Assembly (NCBI GenBank): GCA_903858965.1
Contig: CAIOKY010000150.1
Span: 1 to 42,806 of the forward strand
Direction of reading: 5' to 3'
DNA: 42,806 bases
DNA from: an uncultured Nitrosomonadales bacterium
GTDB lineage: Bacteria > Pseudomonadota > Gammaproteobacteria > Burkholderiales > Gallionellaceae
Part shown: positions 20,166 to 31,390 of the stretch, piece by piece
How the letters are laid out: each line of letters starts with the position of its first letter
How positions within the stretch are numbered: the stretch's first letter is position 1
Position numbers and translations under genes: made by a program
The notes under the pieces: model-generated
Database searches by the model: none
Told to the model about the DNA's origin: nothing
Seen by the model: the letters and a program-made list of their open reading frames with translations, nothing else

Positions 20166-20277
20166 TGTGAACTCCATTTTTTAGTAGATTAATAAACGTT
20201 TACGACACTACTACTGTGTCGTTGCCTATAACGCGCTGCATATTTGTTCGGTTGACACCAAAATAGCATCGATTATG

Positions 20278-20364
20278 TGGTGCCGGGGGGGGGACTCGAA
20301 CCCCCACGCCATCTCTGGCACCGGATTTTGAGTCCGGCACGTCTACCAGTTCCATCACCCCGGC
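20278..20364 (-). tRNA. tRNA-Leu (anticodon CAA)
   Basis: The minus strand folds as a class II tRNA. The acceptor stem is GCCGGGG/CCCCGGC with an encoded CCA end. The D arm contains TGGTAGAC, and the anticodon stem CCGGA/TCCGG carries loop CTCAAAA (anticodon CAA). A variable arm and a TTCGAGTC T-loop follow. It decodes UUG. A small hairpin (CGACAC/GTGTCG, 20203-20221) lies downstream, before the Ala/Lys-rich gene. Confidence 0.97.
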
Positions 20365-20475
20365 CCAAGCGGGGCGCATTATCCATGAAGCAACCTGCCA
20401 TATCAACTACAATCCAGCTTTCCCGGGATAATAACCGGGATGATCCGAAAAGAATGTTGATTGGGACGATTTGTA

Positions 20476-21303
20476 GTGAACGCTAAATTGATGCAACAAG
20501 TGCAGGAGCTAGCCCATCAGGCAGGCGCGGCTATCATGGAAGTCTATCGTGGTGCTGGTACCGGCGAAACCAGTAAAGCGGACGGTTCACCACTCACCCT
20601 GGCAGATTTGGCTGCGCATCACATTATTGTCGCGGGATTGGCGAGGCTCACTCCCGATATTCCCGTCCTTTCAGAGGAAGCCGCAGATATTGTCTATGCC
20701 GAGCGTGCACAATGGACACGTTTCTGGTTGGTCGACCCGCTAGACGGTACCAAGGAGTTCATCAAGCGTAACGGCGAATTCACCGTCAACATCGCGCTCA
20801 TCGAAAACGGCCAGCCTGTTATGGGCGTGGTGTATGCGCCGGCACTGGAACTGTGCTACTACGCTGCGCAGGGCGCCGGCGCTTTCGTGCAGCGCGGTGG
20901 TTCGGTTGCGCAGGCCATCAATGTCAGATCACGTGCCGCAGGCGAAACCGTCAAGGTTGTCGCCAGCCGTTCCCACAGTGATGCCCGTACCGAGGCACTG
21001 CTCAAACAGCTCGGTAATTATCAATGTATCAGCATGGGCAGTTCGCTCAAGCTGTGTCTGGTCGCTGAAGGCGAGGCGCACTTTTATCCGCGTTTGGGCC
21101 CAACCATGGAATGGGATACTGCCGCCGCGCATGCCGTGGTGAACGAAGCGGGTGGAAAAGTGTGCGGCATGGATGGTAGTGAGTTGCATTACAACAAGGC
21201 GGATCTGCATAACCCGGAATTTTTTGTTTTACCGGGCGACCGTGAAAGTTTATCGATGCTTTCAAAAATTGACCGTTCCGTGTCAAATACGGCATCAGTT
21301 TGA
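20476..21303 (+). CDS. cysQ: 3'(2'),5'-bisphosphate nucleotidase CysQ
   Basis: Hydrolyses 3'-phosphoadenosine 5'-phosphate (PAP), the toxic by-product of PAPS-dependent reactions, to AMP. It is an inositol-monophosphatase-fold protein with the metal site DPLDGTKEF (about residue 92) and the second motif WDTAAAHAV (about 213). The start is uncertain: GTG at 20476 (GGGACG upstream), ATG at 20491 (best fit to the family N-terminus, no ribosome-binding site) or TTG at 20461. It is followed by cysC 36 bases later, a functionally sensible pair because CysC makes PAPS. Confidence 0.9.
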   Translation: MNAKLMQQVQELAHQAGAAIMEVYRGAGTGETSKADGSPLTLADLAAHHIIVAGLARLTPDIPVLSEEAADIVYAERAQWTRFWLVDPLDGTKEFIKRNGEFTVNIALIENGQPVMGVVYAPALELCYYAAQGAGAFVQRGGSVAQAINVRSRAAGETVKVVASRSHSDARTEALLKQLGNYQCISMGSSLKLCLVAEGEAHFYPRLGPTMEWDTAAAHAVVNEAGGKVCGMDGSELHYNKADLHNPEFFVLPGDRESLSMLSKIDRSVSNTASV

Positions 21304-21339
21304 TCTTTATTTTATTATATCTGGCATTCATTTCTTGAT

Positions 21340-21960
21340 ATGAAAACACAACCACCGGCCTCAACCAACACCGTCTGGCATCATGCCACCGTCACCCGCG
21401 GCCGCCGCGAAGCGCAAAACGGCCACCGCGGAGCGATCATCTGGTTCACGGGATTGTCAGGTTCAGGCAAATCCACGCTGGCCCATGCCGTTGAAGAAGC
21501 CCTGCACCAGCAAGGCTGCCATACATTCGTGCTGGATGGCGACAACGTTCGCCACGGACTGTGCGGCGACTTGGGCTTTACGGCCAAAGACCGTGAAGAG
21601 AATATCCGCCGCATCGGCGAAATGGCCAAGTTGTTCATGGAAGCCGGCATCATCGTGCTGACTGCATTTATCTCCCCTTACCGCGCCGACCGCGAACGCG
21701 TGCGTGGTATGGTCGAGCATGGAGATTTCATGGAGATCTATTGTGATACTGCCATCGAAGTCTGCGAAAGCCGCGACGTAAAAGGCCTTTATAAAAAGGC
21801 GCGTGCCGGGCAGATCAGCAATTTCACCGGCATTTCGTCGCCATACGAAGCACCGGAAAATCCCGAGCTAACCGTGCCTACAGGAACAGAAGAGCTGGAT
21901 GGATGTGTAGAGACCGTCATCGGTGCGATGCTCAATCGCGGGATCGTCCAGGCTGGTTGA
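21340..21960 (+). CDS. cysC: Adenylyl-sulfate kinase
   Basis: Phosphorylates APS to PAPS, the donor for sulfate reduction and for sulfotransferases. 206 residues with the P-loop GLSGSGKS at 38-45, DGDNVRHGL at about 66-74, the [12 protein letters not shown] segment, and the typical [14 protein letters not shown]. No ATP sulfurylase gene (cysD/cysN or sat) is adjacent, so APS must come from elsewhere. It overlaps no neighbour; queA starts 10 bases after its stop. Confidence 0.95.
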   Translation: MKTQPPASTNTVWHHATVTRGRREAQNGHRGAIIWFTGLSGSGKSTLAHAVEEALHQQGCHTFVLDGDNVRHGLCGDLGFTAKDREENIRRIGEMAKLFMEAGIIVLTAFISPYRADRERVRGMVEHGDFMEIYCDTAIEVCESRDVKGLYKKARAGQISNFTGISSPYEAPENPELTVPTGTEELDGCVETVIGAMLNRGIVQAG

Positions 21961-21970
21961 TTCTCTGTTC

Positions 21971-24102
<2,132 letters not shown>

Positions 24103-24147
24103 GTGCCGGGCCAAGTGCCGGTTGTACCTTCATGCCGGGTAGCTTCG

Positions 24148-24156
24148 TGATAGAAT
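24148..24156 (+). promoter_or_regulatory. Candidate extended -10 promoter for yajC-secD-secF
   Basis: TGATAGAAT gives an extended -10 element (TGn plus TAGAAT) 34 bases before the yajC start. No convincing -35 box is seen at the expected distance, which is acceptable for an extended -10 promoter. Tentative. Confidence 0.35.
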
Positions 24157-24189
24157 GCGCGCCTTTTGTTTCATCTTCGGAGATCGATT

Positions 24190-24516
24190 ATGTTTATCAG
24201 TAATGCTTATGCAGACGCTGCGGCGGCTGCCCCGGACAACGGAATCATGAATTTTCTGCCGCTGATCGCACTGATCGTGGTGTTCTACTTTTTGATACTG
24301 CGTCCGCAGACCAAACGCGCGAAAGAACAAAAAACCATGATCGCGGCGCTGCAGCGCGGTGATGAGGTTGTGACGGTGGGCGGCGAAGTCGGTACGGTCA
24401 GCAAGGTGTACGACCAATACGTCGGCGTGGAAATCGCCGAGAATCTGATTGTGATGGTGCAAAAGAGCGCCATTCAGAGCGTGTTACCCAAGGGAACGAT
24501 CAAAGCGATCAAGTAA
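24190..24516 (+). CDS. yajC: Preprotein translocase subunit YajC
   Basis: A small membrane partner of SecDF in the Sec holo-translocon. 108 residues from the ATG at 24190, with GGAGAT upstream. It has one transmembrane helix (about 20-40, FLPLIALIVVFYFLILRPQTKR) and a cytoplasmic domain with the family GDEVVTVGGEVGTVSKV motif. An upstream in-frame start would lack a ribosome-binding site. Confidence 0.96.
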   Translation: MFISNAYADAAAAAPDNGIMNFLPLIALIVVFYFLILRPQTKRAKEQKTMIAALQRGDEVVTVGGEVGTVSKVYDQYVGVEIAENLIVMVQKSAIQSVLPKGTIKAIK

Positions 24517-24570
24517 TCATCATCCGTGCGTGTGTTTTTACGCGCATGGACCAGTCATCAAGAGGTCGTC

Positions 24571-26382
24571 ATGAATCATTATCCGTTGTGGAAATATCTG
24601 CTGATCCTGGCCGCGTTGCTGGCCGGGTTGATTTATACCCTGCCGAATTTCTACGGCGAGTCGCCCGCCGTGCAGATATCGCCTTCGCGCGCCAGTCTCA
24701 AGGCGGATGCTGCGTTGCTGGGACGAGTGGAATCCACACTCAAGACAGCCAATTTGAATCCGGAGTTGACTGAGCTGGACGGCAACAGCGTCAAGGCACG
24801 TTTTGCCGATACCGACAACCAGCTGAAAGCCAAGGATGTGTTGGCCGCGCAACTGGGCGAAGACTATGTGGTCGCGCTCAATCTGCTGCCGCGTTCTCCG
24901 CAGTGGCTGACCAAGCTCAATGCACTGCCGATGTATCTCGGCCTGGATTTGCGCGGCGGCGTGCATTTCCTGTTGCAAGTGGATATGAATGCCGCGCTGA
25001 ACAAGTCCCTGGAAGCCGCTACCGGCGATATACGCGGTGCGTTGCGCGAACGCAATATCGCTTATTCCGGCGTGACTCGCGATGGCCCGATGTTGTCGGT
25101 GCGGTTTCGCGATGCCGATGCGCGCAACAAGGGCGAAGCGGAAATCAAGCAGCGTTTTACCGATTACACACTGAATGACAAAGATGAAGGCGGCGAATTT
25201 CTGCTGCAGGCGTCACTGAAGCCGGAAGCTGAACATCGCATCCAGGATGCTGCCGTACAGCAGAACCTGGTCACCTTGCGCAATCGTGTGAATGAACTGG
25301 GCGTGGCCGAGCCGGTGATCCAGCAGCAGGGTGCGGACCGTGTGGTGGTACAGTTGCCCGGCGTGCAGGATACCGCGCGTGCCAAGGATATTCTGGGACG
25401 TACCGCGACACTGGAAGTACGCATGGTGGACGAAACCCATCAAGCCGTTGCGGGTACGCCTGCACCCTTCGGTACCGAGATGTTCAAGGACCGTGAGGGC
25501 CGGATGCTGCTGGTGAAGAAGCAGGTGATACTCACCGGCGAGCGCATCAACGATGCCCAGCCCGGCTTCGATACACGCAGCAATGAAGCAGCGGTGCATA
25601 TCAATCTGGACGGCGTGGGTGCAAGACTGTTCAAGGATGCAACGCGCGAGAATGTCGGCAAGCGCATGGCGATCATCCTGTTCGAAAAAGGCAAGGGCGA
25701 GATCGTTACGGCGCCGGTCATCCGTGAGGAGATCGGCGGAGGACGCGTGCAGATCAGCGGCAGCATGACCACGATGGAGGCGCAGGACACCGCATTACTG
25801 CTGCGCGCCGGCGCGCTGGCGGCGCCGATGGAGATCATCGAGGAACGTACCGTCGGCCCCAGCCTGGGCGCGGAAAACATCACGCGCGGCTTCAATTCCA
25901 CCAAGATCGGTTTCATCATGGTGGCGATATTCATGGCCGCCTATTACCTGATGTTCGGCACGATATCCGTGCTGGCGCTGGCAGCGAACTTGCTGCTGCT
26001 GGTGGCGCTGTTGTCGATGATGCAAGCCACACTGACCCTGCCGGGTATGGCAGGCATCGCGCTGACACTGGGCATGGCGATCGACGCGAACGTGCTGATC
26101 AACGAGCGCATCCGCGAAGAGCTGCGCAACGGCATCACGCCGCAGGCCGCGATCCATGCCGGATATGACCGCGCGTTCGGCACCATCCTCGACTCCAACG
26201 TCACCACCTTCATTGCCGGGATCGCATTGTTCATGTTCGGCTCGGGTCCGATCAAGGGTTTTGCGGTGGTGTTGTGTCTGGGCATCATGACTTCGATGTT
26301 CAGCGCGGTGCTGATTTCCCGCGCGATGGTGAATCTGATATATGGCAGCAAACCGCGCCTCACCAAAGTGGCGATAGGTTAA
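24571..26382 (+). CDS. secD: Protein translocase subunit SecD
   Basis: 603 residues. The proton-driven SecDF complex pulls proteins through SecYEG on the periplasmic side. TM1 lies at about 6-24, a large periplasmic region carries DLRGGVHFLLQVD and a P1-type head, and five C-terminal helices include LGMAIDANVLINERIREE, the conserved Asp/Arg proton pathway. The ATG at 24571 has AGAGG upstream and begins MNHYPLWKY, as in homologues. Confidence 0.96.
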   Translation: MNHYPLWKYLLILAALLAGLIYTLPNFYGESPAVQISPSRASLKADAALLGRVESTLKTANLNPELTELDGNSVKARFADTDNQLKAKDVLAAQLGEDYVVALNLLPRSPQWLTKLNALPMYLGLDLRGGVHFLLQVDMNAALNKSLEAATGDIRGALRERNIAYSGVTRDGPMLSVRFRDADARNKGEAEIKQRFTDYTLNDKDEGGEFLLQASLKPEAEHRIQDAAVQQNLVTLRNRVNELGVAEPVIQQQGADRVVVQLPGVQDTARAKDILGRTATLEVRMVDETHQAVAGTPAPFGTEMFKDREGRMLLVKKQVILTGERINDAQPGFDTRSNEAAVHINLDGVGARLFKDATRENVGKRMAIILFEKGKGEIVTAPVIREEIGGGRVQISGSMTTMEAQDTALLLRAGALAAPMEIIEERTVGPSLGAENITRGFNSTKIGFIMVAIFMAAYYLMFGTISVLALAANLLLLVALLSMMQATLTLPGMAGIALTLGMAIDANVLINERIREELRNGITPQAAIHAGYDRAFGTILDSNVTTFIAGIALFMFGSGPIKGFAVVLCLGIMTSMFSAVLISRAMVNLIYGSKPRLTKVAIG

Positions 26383-26416
26383 GCCGCTTCGCATAGTTCT
26401 TAAAGGAATAGGTACC

Positions 26417-27349
26417 ATGGAATTTTTCAGGATCAAGCACGACATTCCGTTCATGAGTTATGGACGCTACACCACCTCGATTTCGCTGGTGACGTTTTTG
26501 TTCGCGGTATTCTTTCTTTCCACCAAGGGACTTAATTTCGGCGTGGATTTCACCGGCGGTACGGTGATCGAGGTACATTACACACAACCGGCAGACCTTG
26601 CCAAGGTGCGCGCACAACTGACCGAAATGAACCTGCCGGATGCGGTGGTGCAGAATTTCGGTTCCAGCCTCGATGTGCTGATCCAGGTGCCGGTCAAGAA
26701 AGACATCAGCGGCGCAAAACTGAGCGAACAGGTGATAGACAACTTGCGCAGGCAGGATGCCAATGTGGAAAAGCGCCGCGTGGAATTCGTCGGTTCCCAG
26801 GTCGGCAAGGATCTGATCGACAACGGCGAGCTGGCCTTGTTGCTGGTGTCGCTGGGCATCGTCGGTTACCTGTGGTTGCGCTTCGAGTGGAAGTTCGGAC
26901 TGTCCGCCATCATCGCCAACTTGCATGACGTGGTGATCATCCTTGGCTTCTTCGCCTTTTTCCAATGGGAATTCTCCTTGTCTGTACTGGCCGCGGTGCT
27001 GGCGGTATTGGGCTATTCGGTGAATGAATCGGTGGTGGTGTTCGACCGTATCCGCGAAAACTTCCGCACGATGCGCAAGGCCGAAGTAACCGAGATCATC
27101 GACAATGCCATCACCCGCACCATGTCGCGCACCATCATTACCCACGGCTGTACGCAGATGATGGTCGGCGCGATGCTGTTTCTCGGCGGCGAGACGCTGC
27201 ATTATTTCGCGATGGCACTAACCATTGGGATATTGTTCAGTATCTATTCCTCGGTGTTGGTTGCCAGCCCGCTGCTGATGCTGCTAGGTGTGTCGCGCGA
27301 AGACTTCATCAAGCCGGAGAAGACTGAAGCTGAAGAAGTCTTGCCGTAG
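26417..27349 (+). CDS. secF: Protein translocase subunit SecF
   Basis: 310 residues, the partner of SecD. It shows TM1, then the periplasmic GVDFTGGTVIEVHY motif, and in the C-terminal membrane domain YSVNESVVVFDRIRENFR, the SecF counterpart of the SecD proton-relay helix. AAAGGAATAGG precedes the ATG, 34 bases after secD. Confidence 0.96.
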   Translation: MEFFRIKHDIPFMSYGRYTTSISLVTFLFAVFFLSTKGLNFGVDFTGGTVIEVHYTQPADLAKVRAQLTEMNLPDAVVQNFGSSLDVLIQVPVKKDISGAKLSEQVIDNLRRQDANVEKRRVEFVGSQVGKDLIDNGELALLLVSLGIVGYLWLRFEWKFGLSAIIANLHDVVIILGFFAFFQWEFSLSVLAAVLAVLGYSVNESVVVFDRIRENFRTMRKAEVTEIIDNAITRTMSRTIITHGCTQMMVGAMLFLGGETLHYFAMALTIGILFSIYSSVLVASPLLMLLGVSREDFIKPEKTEAEEVLP

Positions 27350-27415
27350 CCCGTTGCACCATGCGGTTTGCAGTAGCGTTTTTGCGCCCATCATCAAATC
27401 AGGTATGAGACAAAC

Positions 27416-28048
27416 GTGAGCCTGATCTTTTACGACATCATCATGCATATGGATACGCACCTGCTGGCGCTGGTGCACGACTACGGCATGTGGGTGTACG
27501 GTATTTTGTTCCTGATCATTTTTGCCGAGACCGGTCTGGTGTTCGTGCCTTTCCTGCCCGGCGACACACTGTTGTTCGTCGCGGGAACCTTGTGCGGCAT
27601 GGATGCATTACAGCTGCAGTGGCTGATGCCGCTGTTGATACTGGCGGCATTCAGCGGTGACAACACCAATTACTGGATAGGTCGCACACTGGGCCTGCGA
27701 TTATTTGATCGTGCCAGCGGAAGATTCATCAAACGCGAACATCTGGACAAGACCCGGGTCTTTTACGAAAAGCATGGCGGGAAGACCATCATCTTCGCCC
27801 GTTTTTTACCCATCATCCGCACCTTTGCGCCGTTCGTGGCGGGTATCGGCCTGATGCGATACCGTCAGTTCATGATGTTCAGCGTGCTGGGTGGCACGGC
27901 GTGGATAGTCAGCCTGACGATGGCTGGATATTTGTTCGGCAACATTCCGGTGGTCAAGAATAACCTCACCCTGATCGTCATCGGGATTGCCGTCATTACA
28001 CTGTTGCCGGCCCTGCGCGAATTCATCCGGCATCGTAAGTCTGCCTGA
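27416..28048 (+). CDS. DedA family membrane protein
   Basis: 210 residues with several hydrophobic helices and both DedA signature segments: FVPFLPGDTLLFVAGTL (about 44-60), and RFLPIIRTFAPFVAGIG with its preceding HGGKTIIFA (about 125-145). The family includes undecaprenyl-phosphate and other lipid flippases and is needed for envelope homeostasis; the lipid for this member is not known. The start is taken as GTG at 27416 with AGGTATGAG upstream; the ATG at 27443 is possible. No tight link to secF (66 bases). Confidence 0.9.
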   Translation: MSLIFYDIIMHMDTHLLALVHDYGMWVYGILFLIIFAETGLVFVPFLPGDTLLFVAGTLCGMDALQLQWLMPLLILAAFSGDNTNYWIGRTLGLRLFDRASGRFIKREHLDKTRVFYEKHGGKTIIFARFLPIIRTFAPFVAGIGLMRYRQFMMFSVLGGTAWIVSLTMAGYLFGNIPVVKNNLTLIVIGIAVITLLPALREFIRHRKSA

Positions 28049-28226
28049 GGTTCGCGGTGTATCGCGCAGCCTGTTCTGATTGCGCCACTTTGCTGTACCC
28101 CTTGCGAGCACTGATTGAATGGTTCACACTGAAACTTGGCATCTCAGGTGGCTTATCGATTGCGCAGGTTTGCCTCATGGTTGATTTTGCACCTGTGTTT
28201 AACGCAAATGACGAGGAGGAATCAAG

Positions 28227-28724
28227 ATGAAAAAATATCTCTGCATGTTGGGCATGATTTCTTTTTATGTTGGTGCTGATGCGGCGGATTTTACCGACAC
28301 CGCACAAGTGGTTTCCAGTGCACCGGTTTATGAGCGGGTTGCAAAGCGGCAGCGGGAATGCTGGACGGAAGCCATAGCGGTGGATGCGCCCAGAGAGCAC
28401 TCTGTGGGCGGAGCGGTGGTCGGTGGCGTAGCCGGCGCGCTGATAGGCAGCCAGATCGGCCAGGGTTCTGGCAAGCAAGCAGCGACAGTGGCAGGAGGTG
28501 TTGCAGGTGCGATGGCAGGAGATCGCATCGCCAGTCAGAATTCGCAGCAAACACGGGAAGTGGAACGTTGCCGTGAAGTTGAAACTGGTGGCCCGCCCGT
28601 CGAGGTCATCAAAGGTTATAGCGTTACATATCACTACAATGGGCAGGACATCACGACCATCCTGCCCTACCAACCGGGTGCGACGATTCGAATCGGGGTG
28701 AGCGTCATTGAGGACAGACGCTAA
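28227..28724 (+). CDS. Glycine-zipper 2TM-domain outer-membrane protein
   Basis: 165 residues. The signal peptide ends around ADA, and a glycine zipper (GGAVVGGVAGALIGSQIGQG, then VAGGVAGAMAGDRI, about 61-105) is flanked by two cysteines likely to form a disulfide. The C-terminal part contains the TYHYNGQDITTILPYQPGA segment seen in many such proteins. The SlyB/Rickettsia 17-kDa-type family stabilises the outer membrane or is stress induced. GAGGAGGAAT gives a strong ribosome-binding site. It stands alone. Confidence 0.85.
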   Translation: MKKYLCMLGMISFYVGADAADFTDTAQVVSSAPVYERVAKRQRECWTEAIAVDAPREHSVGGAVVGGVAGALIGSQIGQGSGKQAATVAGGVAGAMAGDRIASQNSQQTREVERCREVETGGPPVEVIKGYSVTYHYNGQDITTILPYQPGATIRIGVSVIEDRR

Positions 28725-28821
28725 ACGATTTGAATGCGCGTGATAATAATGAGCCAATCACTTTGATTATTTGATGCGACAGAATGCCTACAGTTTCTGG
28801 GAGTCGCACGCAGTCCGCAAC

Positions 28822-29403
28822 ATGAGGAGAATGTCGGCCGTGATCGGGTTGGGCCTGACGGCGCTCATGGTACCGGCCGGCGACGCCGAGGCGCGCCGTA
28901 CCGGTAACGTCCGTACCCAAGCCGTCGACATGGTTGTCATCCATTCGACGGGCGGCCCTACCTGTGATGCCAGGACAGGCAAACCAATTTGGGTGCGCGC
29001 CGGCACCCTCGAAGAAGATATGAGGCAAATCGAGGCGGATCCCAAACTCGGCATCCACTACATGATAGACCGGGATGGGACGTTACGGGCGAGCGCGCCC
29101 GAAGACGAAGTGGTGCATCACGTTTTTCACTACAGCGGTCACTCGATTGGCATCGAACTCATTAACGACGGGGACGGGCTCGACCCATTTCCCGAAGCAC
29201 AACTGGCGTCGCTGGTGAAGTTGCTCCTCGATATCAAGCAGCGCCACGGCATCACCCGCGATGGCATCAAGCGTCATTCCGATCTCGACCACGGGCGATT
29301 GTCCTGCGATAGAATACAACGGCGCAAGGTGGATCCCGGCGCCGCGTTCCCGTATGAATCGATTCTGGATCGAGTATTCGGCCATGATAAAGGCCATGCG
29401 TAA
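28822..29403 (+). CDS. N-acetylmuramoyl-L-alanine amidase, AmpD/Amidase_2 type
   Basis: A zinc amidase expected to cleave the MurNAc-L-Ala bond of peptidoglycan. The conserved phrases are VVIHSTGG (first His ligand), HYMIDRDGTL, HSIGIELIN, RHSDLDHG (second His) and KVDPG (Asp ligand), all in the usual order. The ATG at 28822 begins a signal-like segment (MRRMSAVIGLGLTALMVPAGDAEA), so a periplasmic product of 193 residues is likely. An ATG at 28774 would add 16 residues without a better ribosome-binding site. It is exported rather than cytoplasmic, unlike AmpD itself. Confidence 0.88.
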   Translation: MRRMSAVIGLGLTALMVPAGDAEARRTGNVRTQAVDMVVIHSTGGPTCDARTGKPIWVRAGTLEEDMRQIEADPKLGIHYMIDRDGTLRASAPEDEVVHHVFHYSGHSIGIELINDGDGLDPFPEAQLASLVKLLLDIKQRHGITRDGIKRHSDLDHGRLSCDRIQRRKVDPGAAFPYESILDRVFGHDKGHA

Positions 29404-29689
29404 CCCTGAGTTTCGACTGACAAGCCAAGGCCTGCGGCTTCAGCATATGGTTTAGCTCAAAGGTTAAACGACCATCTCGGAGAAGCAGGGCTGTCTTTAT
29501 AATATGTAGCGGGTCGTGCGTTACAGTTGGCTGCTCCAGAAAATATGGCAACATAACGTGCGGCTGAATGAAGCCAAGAACGGCCATGCGGAATAACAGC
29601 AAGATGCCGATAATTTTGTGGCAGGACTAAATGGGGTTTGCCTTACGGGATCAAGGTTTCTAAATCGATTGATGTTCCCCTCATTAGAT
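29404..29689. other. Intergenic stretch without a gene
   Basis: About 290 bases between the amidase stop and the terminator of the 49-residue membrane peptide gene. No open frame with a ribosome-binding site and no tRNA-like fold was seen. A short imperfect inverted repeat (GTTTA...TAAAC, near 29450-29470) is the only structure I noticed. Confidence 0.4.
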
Positions 29690-29715
29690 AAAAAAGCCGG
29701 CTTATCACCGGCTTT
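29690..29715 (-). terminator. Rho-independent terminator of the small membrane-peptide gene
   Basis: AAAGCCGG (29693-29700) pairs with CCGGCTTT (29708-29715). On the minus strand the stem is followed by the U-tract complementary to 29690-29695. It lies 22 bases past the stop of the 49-residue gene, which supports that gene being real. Confidence 0.8.
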
Positions 29716-29737
29716 AATTATTCTGGCAATTCGCTTT

Positions 29738-29887
29738 TTAATTAAAACCCCCGCCGGTAAGTGCGGCCCACAAACCGATAAGTACGGGAGAAGCCGCAAG
29801 AATTGATAAAGCTATCATCAACAACTTGCCCATTGCCTCGCTGGCCCCGTTATCTGAAGAAGTATTGCCGATACTTTTATCGCTCAT
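29738..29887 (-). CDS. 49-residue single-pass membrane peptide, unknown
   Basis: The ATG at 29887 has a strong AAGGAG seven bases upstream. The product has a Ser/Asn/Asp-rich N-terminus (MSDKSIGNTSSDNGASEAMG) and one hydrophobic helix (about 21-42) ending in GGGFN. With a dedicated terminator the gene looks intact and expressed. I do not recognise the family; size and shape fit a small inner-membrane regulator or a type I toxin-like peptide, but no antisense RNA gene is evident. Confidence 0.6.
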   Translation of the reverse strand: MSDKSIGNTSSDNGASEAMGKLLMIALSILAASPVLIGLWAALTGGGFN

Positions 29888-30359
29888 TTTGATCTCCTTG
29901 GAGGAAGAAATCGTTATCCCAACGATCAGGGTACATACCAAGCAAAAAGATTTAGTTCCATAGCTGCCTAAATTCCGAACTTGATCTTAATGAATTGGCT
30001 TTCTGGCAAATAAAACTATGCAACTACGATCAATGACAACATGACAAAACCAAATAAAAAGTGCGCCATAAAATTCACAGTAGCACCCTCCGAATAGTTA
30101 AGGACAACCAAAACGCATTGAGATAGAACTTGCGTCCAAGTTGGCATAATTAAATTAAAACTAATAGCCATACTTATCAAGTGGTTATAAGGCGCTGATC
30201 AGAACGTTAAAGTTGATACGATCAAAAAGACGGAAGTGTATTGCGGGTTGCACGTTATGAATGACCGCAATCAGGAAGCCAGTTATTATGTGTATATAGC
30301 AGCTGCGTGCCAAAACCGGATACTCAAGGTTGCTATTCAAGTTGCTTTACGGAAATTCA
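29888..30359. other. AT-rich intergenic stretch
   Basis: About 470 bases, visibly richer in A and T than the flanks, between the divergent starts of the 49-residue peptide gene and the 81-residue membrane-protein gene. I see no open frame with a ribosome-binding site longer than about 20 codons and no RNA gene. Promoters for both neighbours must lie here, but I could not single out a convincing pair of boxes. Confidence 0.4.
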
Positions 30360-30605
30360 ATGGACACTGAAACAGATTCAAATAAGCATAACTCTTCTCT
30401 TCTTGAAAGGCTTGGAATGGGATTTGCTGCTGGCGTCCTAATGGAGTTTGCGTTTTGGATATTTGCTGGGTTACTCTGGATCGCATTCAGTGGTGGGGTA
30501 TGGGGCATAGTAATTGCGCTCGCTCTTGCAGGATGCGTGGTTTTTGTTTGGTGGGACTTGCGGAAGAGCGATGACCCGAATCAGCTGATAGAGCGCAATG
30601 ATTAA
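30360..30605 (+). CDS. Small two-helix membrane protein, unknown
   Basis: 81 residues from the ATG at 30360 (MDTETDSNKHNSSLLERLG), preceded by a weak ACGGAA. Two hydrophobic segments (about 21-42 and 46-65), rich in Gly, Ala and Trp, are followed by a charged C-terminus (WWDLRKSDDPNQL). I do not recognise a family. It lies in an AT-rich patch with other lone small genes, suggesting acquired DNA. Confidence 0.55.
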   Translation: MDTETDSNKHNSSLLERLGMGFAAGVLMEFAFWIFAGLLWIAFSGGVWGIVIALALAGCVVFVWWDLRKSDDPNQLIERND

Positions 30606-30758
30606 CAATCCAGTTAACTTACCCTTGCGAGCGTCCGCTTTCCGGCTGTTAATATGGCAACATGAACTACCGGATCGTGCCAGAAGCAGACGGACACGAG
30701 AGTCTTTCAATTGAATAATTATGAGCGAAGGCTGAAAGCTACTTGAGAGGCTTCTACA

Positions 30759-31343
30759 ATGTGTGCATGGTTACTCAAATACAAGATAAATTTCTGTTTG
30801 CTAATTACTGTTCTTTTAGCTAGTGGATGTGTTGTCTCTGGATTTGGTATAGATGAAAAGATATATTTTGTTGGCGGAGGCAACGAACTATCAACCGAAT
30901 ACAAGCCATACCCGGAACTTAAACTTTCAGCTTTTTTTAGTTGTACTGGCAAAGTTTACAGCGTGATGCCTTCTCTTGTAGTACCACTTCCACCTATTAT
31001 TCCGGTGGGTTTTATGGATGACCCTAAATATCACTACTTCGATTTGGAAATTCATATACCGATCAATGATGAAAAATTTCTTGATAATTTCAGCCTTGTA
31101 AAAATTGATGGCAGTAAAGTTGAGTTAAATTCAGGCAAGAAATATCTATATCCTGATTCAAAAGATGGGGGGATGTGGGTTAATTTGAAAATACCGCCTT
31201 TGACCTGTAAAGATCTGGATGGGGCGGAAATGAGTATCAAGAATTTCGAATACGAGGATAAGTTGTATCCGCAATCGCTAGCAAAATTGGAATTCGAATC
31301 GAAAACTAAAGTTGATTTCGGATATTGTTGCGGTAAACACTAA
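30759..31343 (+). CDS. AT-rich hypothetical lipoprotein
   Basis: 194 residues. The signal peptide ends in the lipobox ASGC (Cys24), with Val at +2. The mature part is mostly beta-like and contains a Cys-rich end (FGYCCGKH) and two other Cys, so disulfides are likely. The base composition is clearly more AT-rich than the chromosome around it, which suggests horizontal transfer. No family recognised. It is followed by a long perfect inverted repeat (31391-31429) that probably serves as its terminator. Confidence 0.65.
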   Translation: MCAWLLKYKINFCLLITVLLASGCVVSGFGIDEKIYFVGGGNELSTEYKPYPELKLSAFFSCTGKVYSVMPSLVVPLPPIIPVGFMDDPKYHYFDLEIHIPINDEKFLDNFSLVKIDGSKVELNSGKKYLYPDSKDGGMWVNLKIPPLTCKDLDGAEMSIKNFEYEDKLYPQSLAKLEFESKTKVDFGYCCGKH

Positions 31344-31390
31344 ACTTTAAGTTTATATACTTGCTTATTTCCATCGCCTAACCCTGCGCT

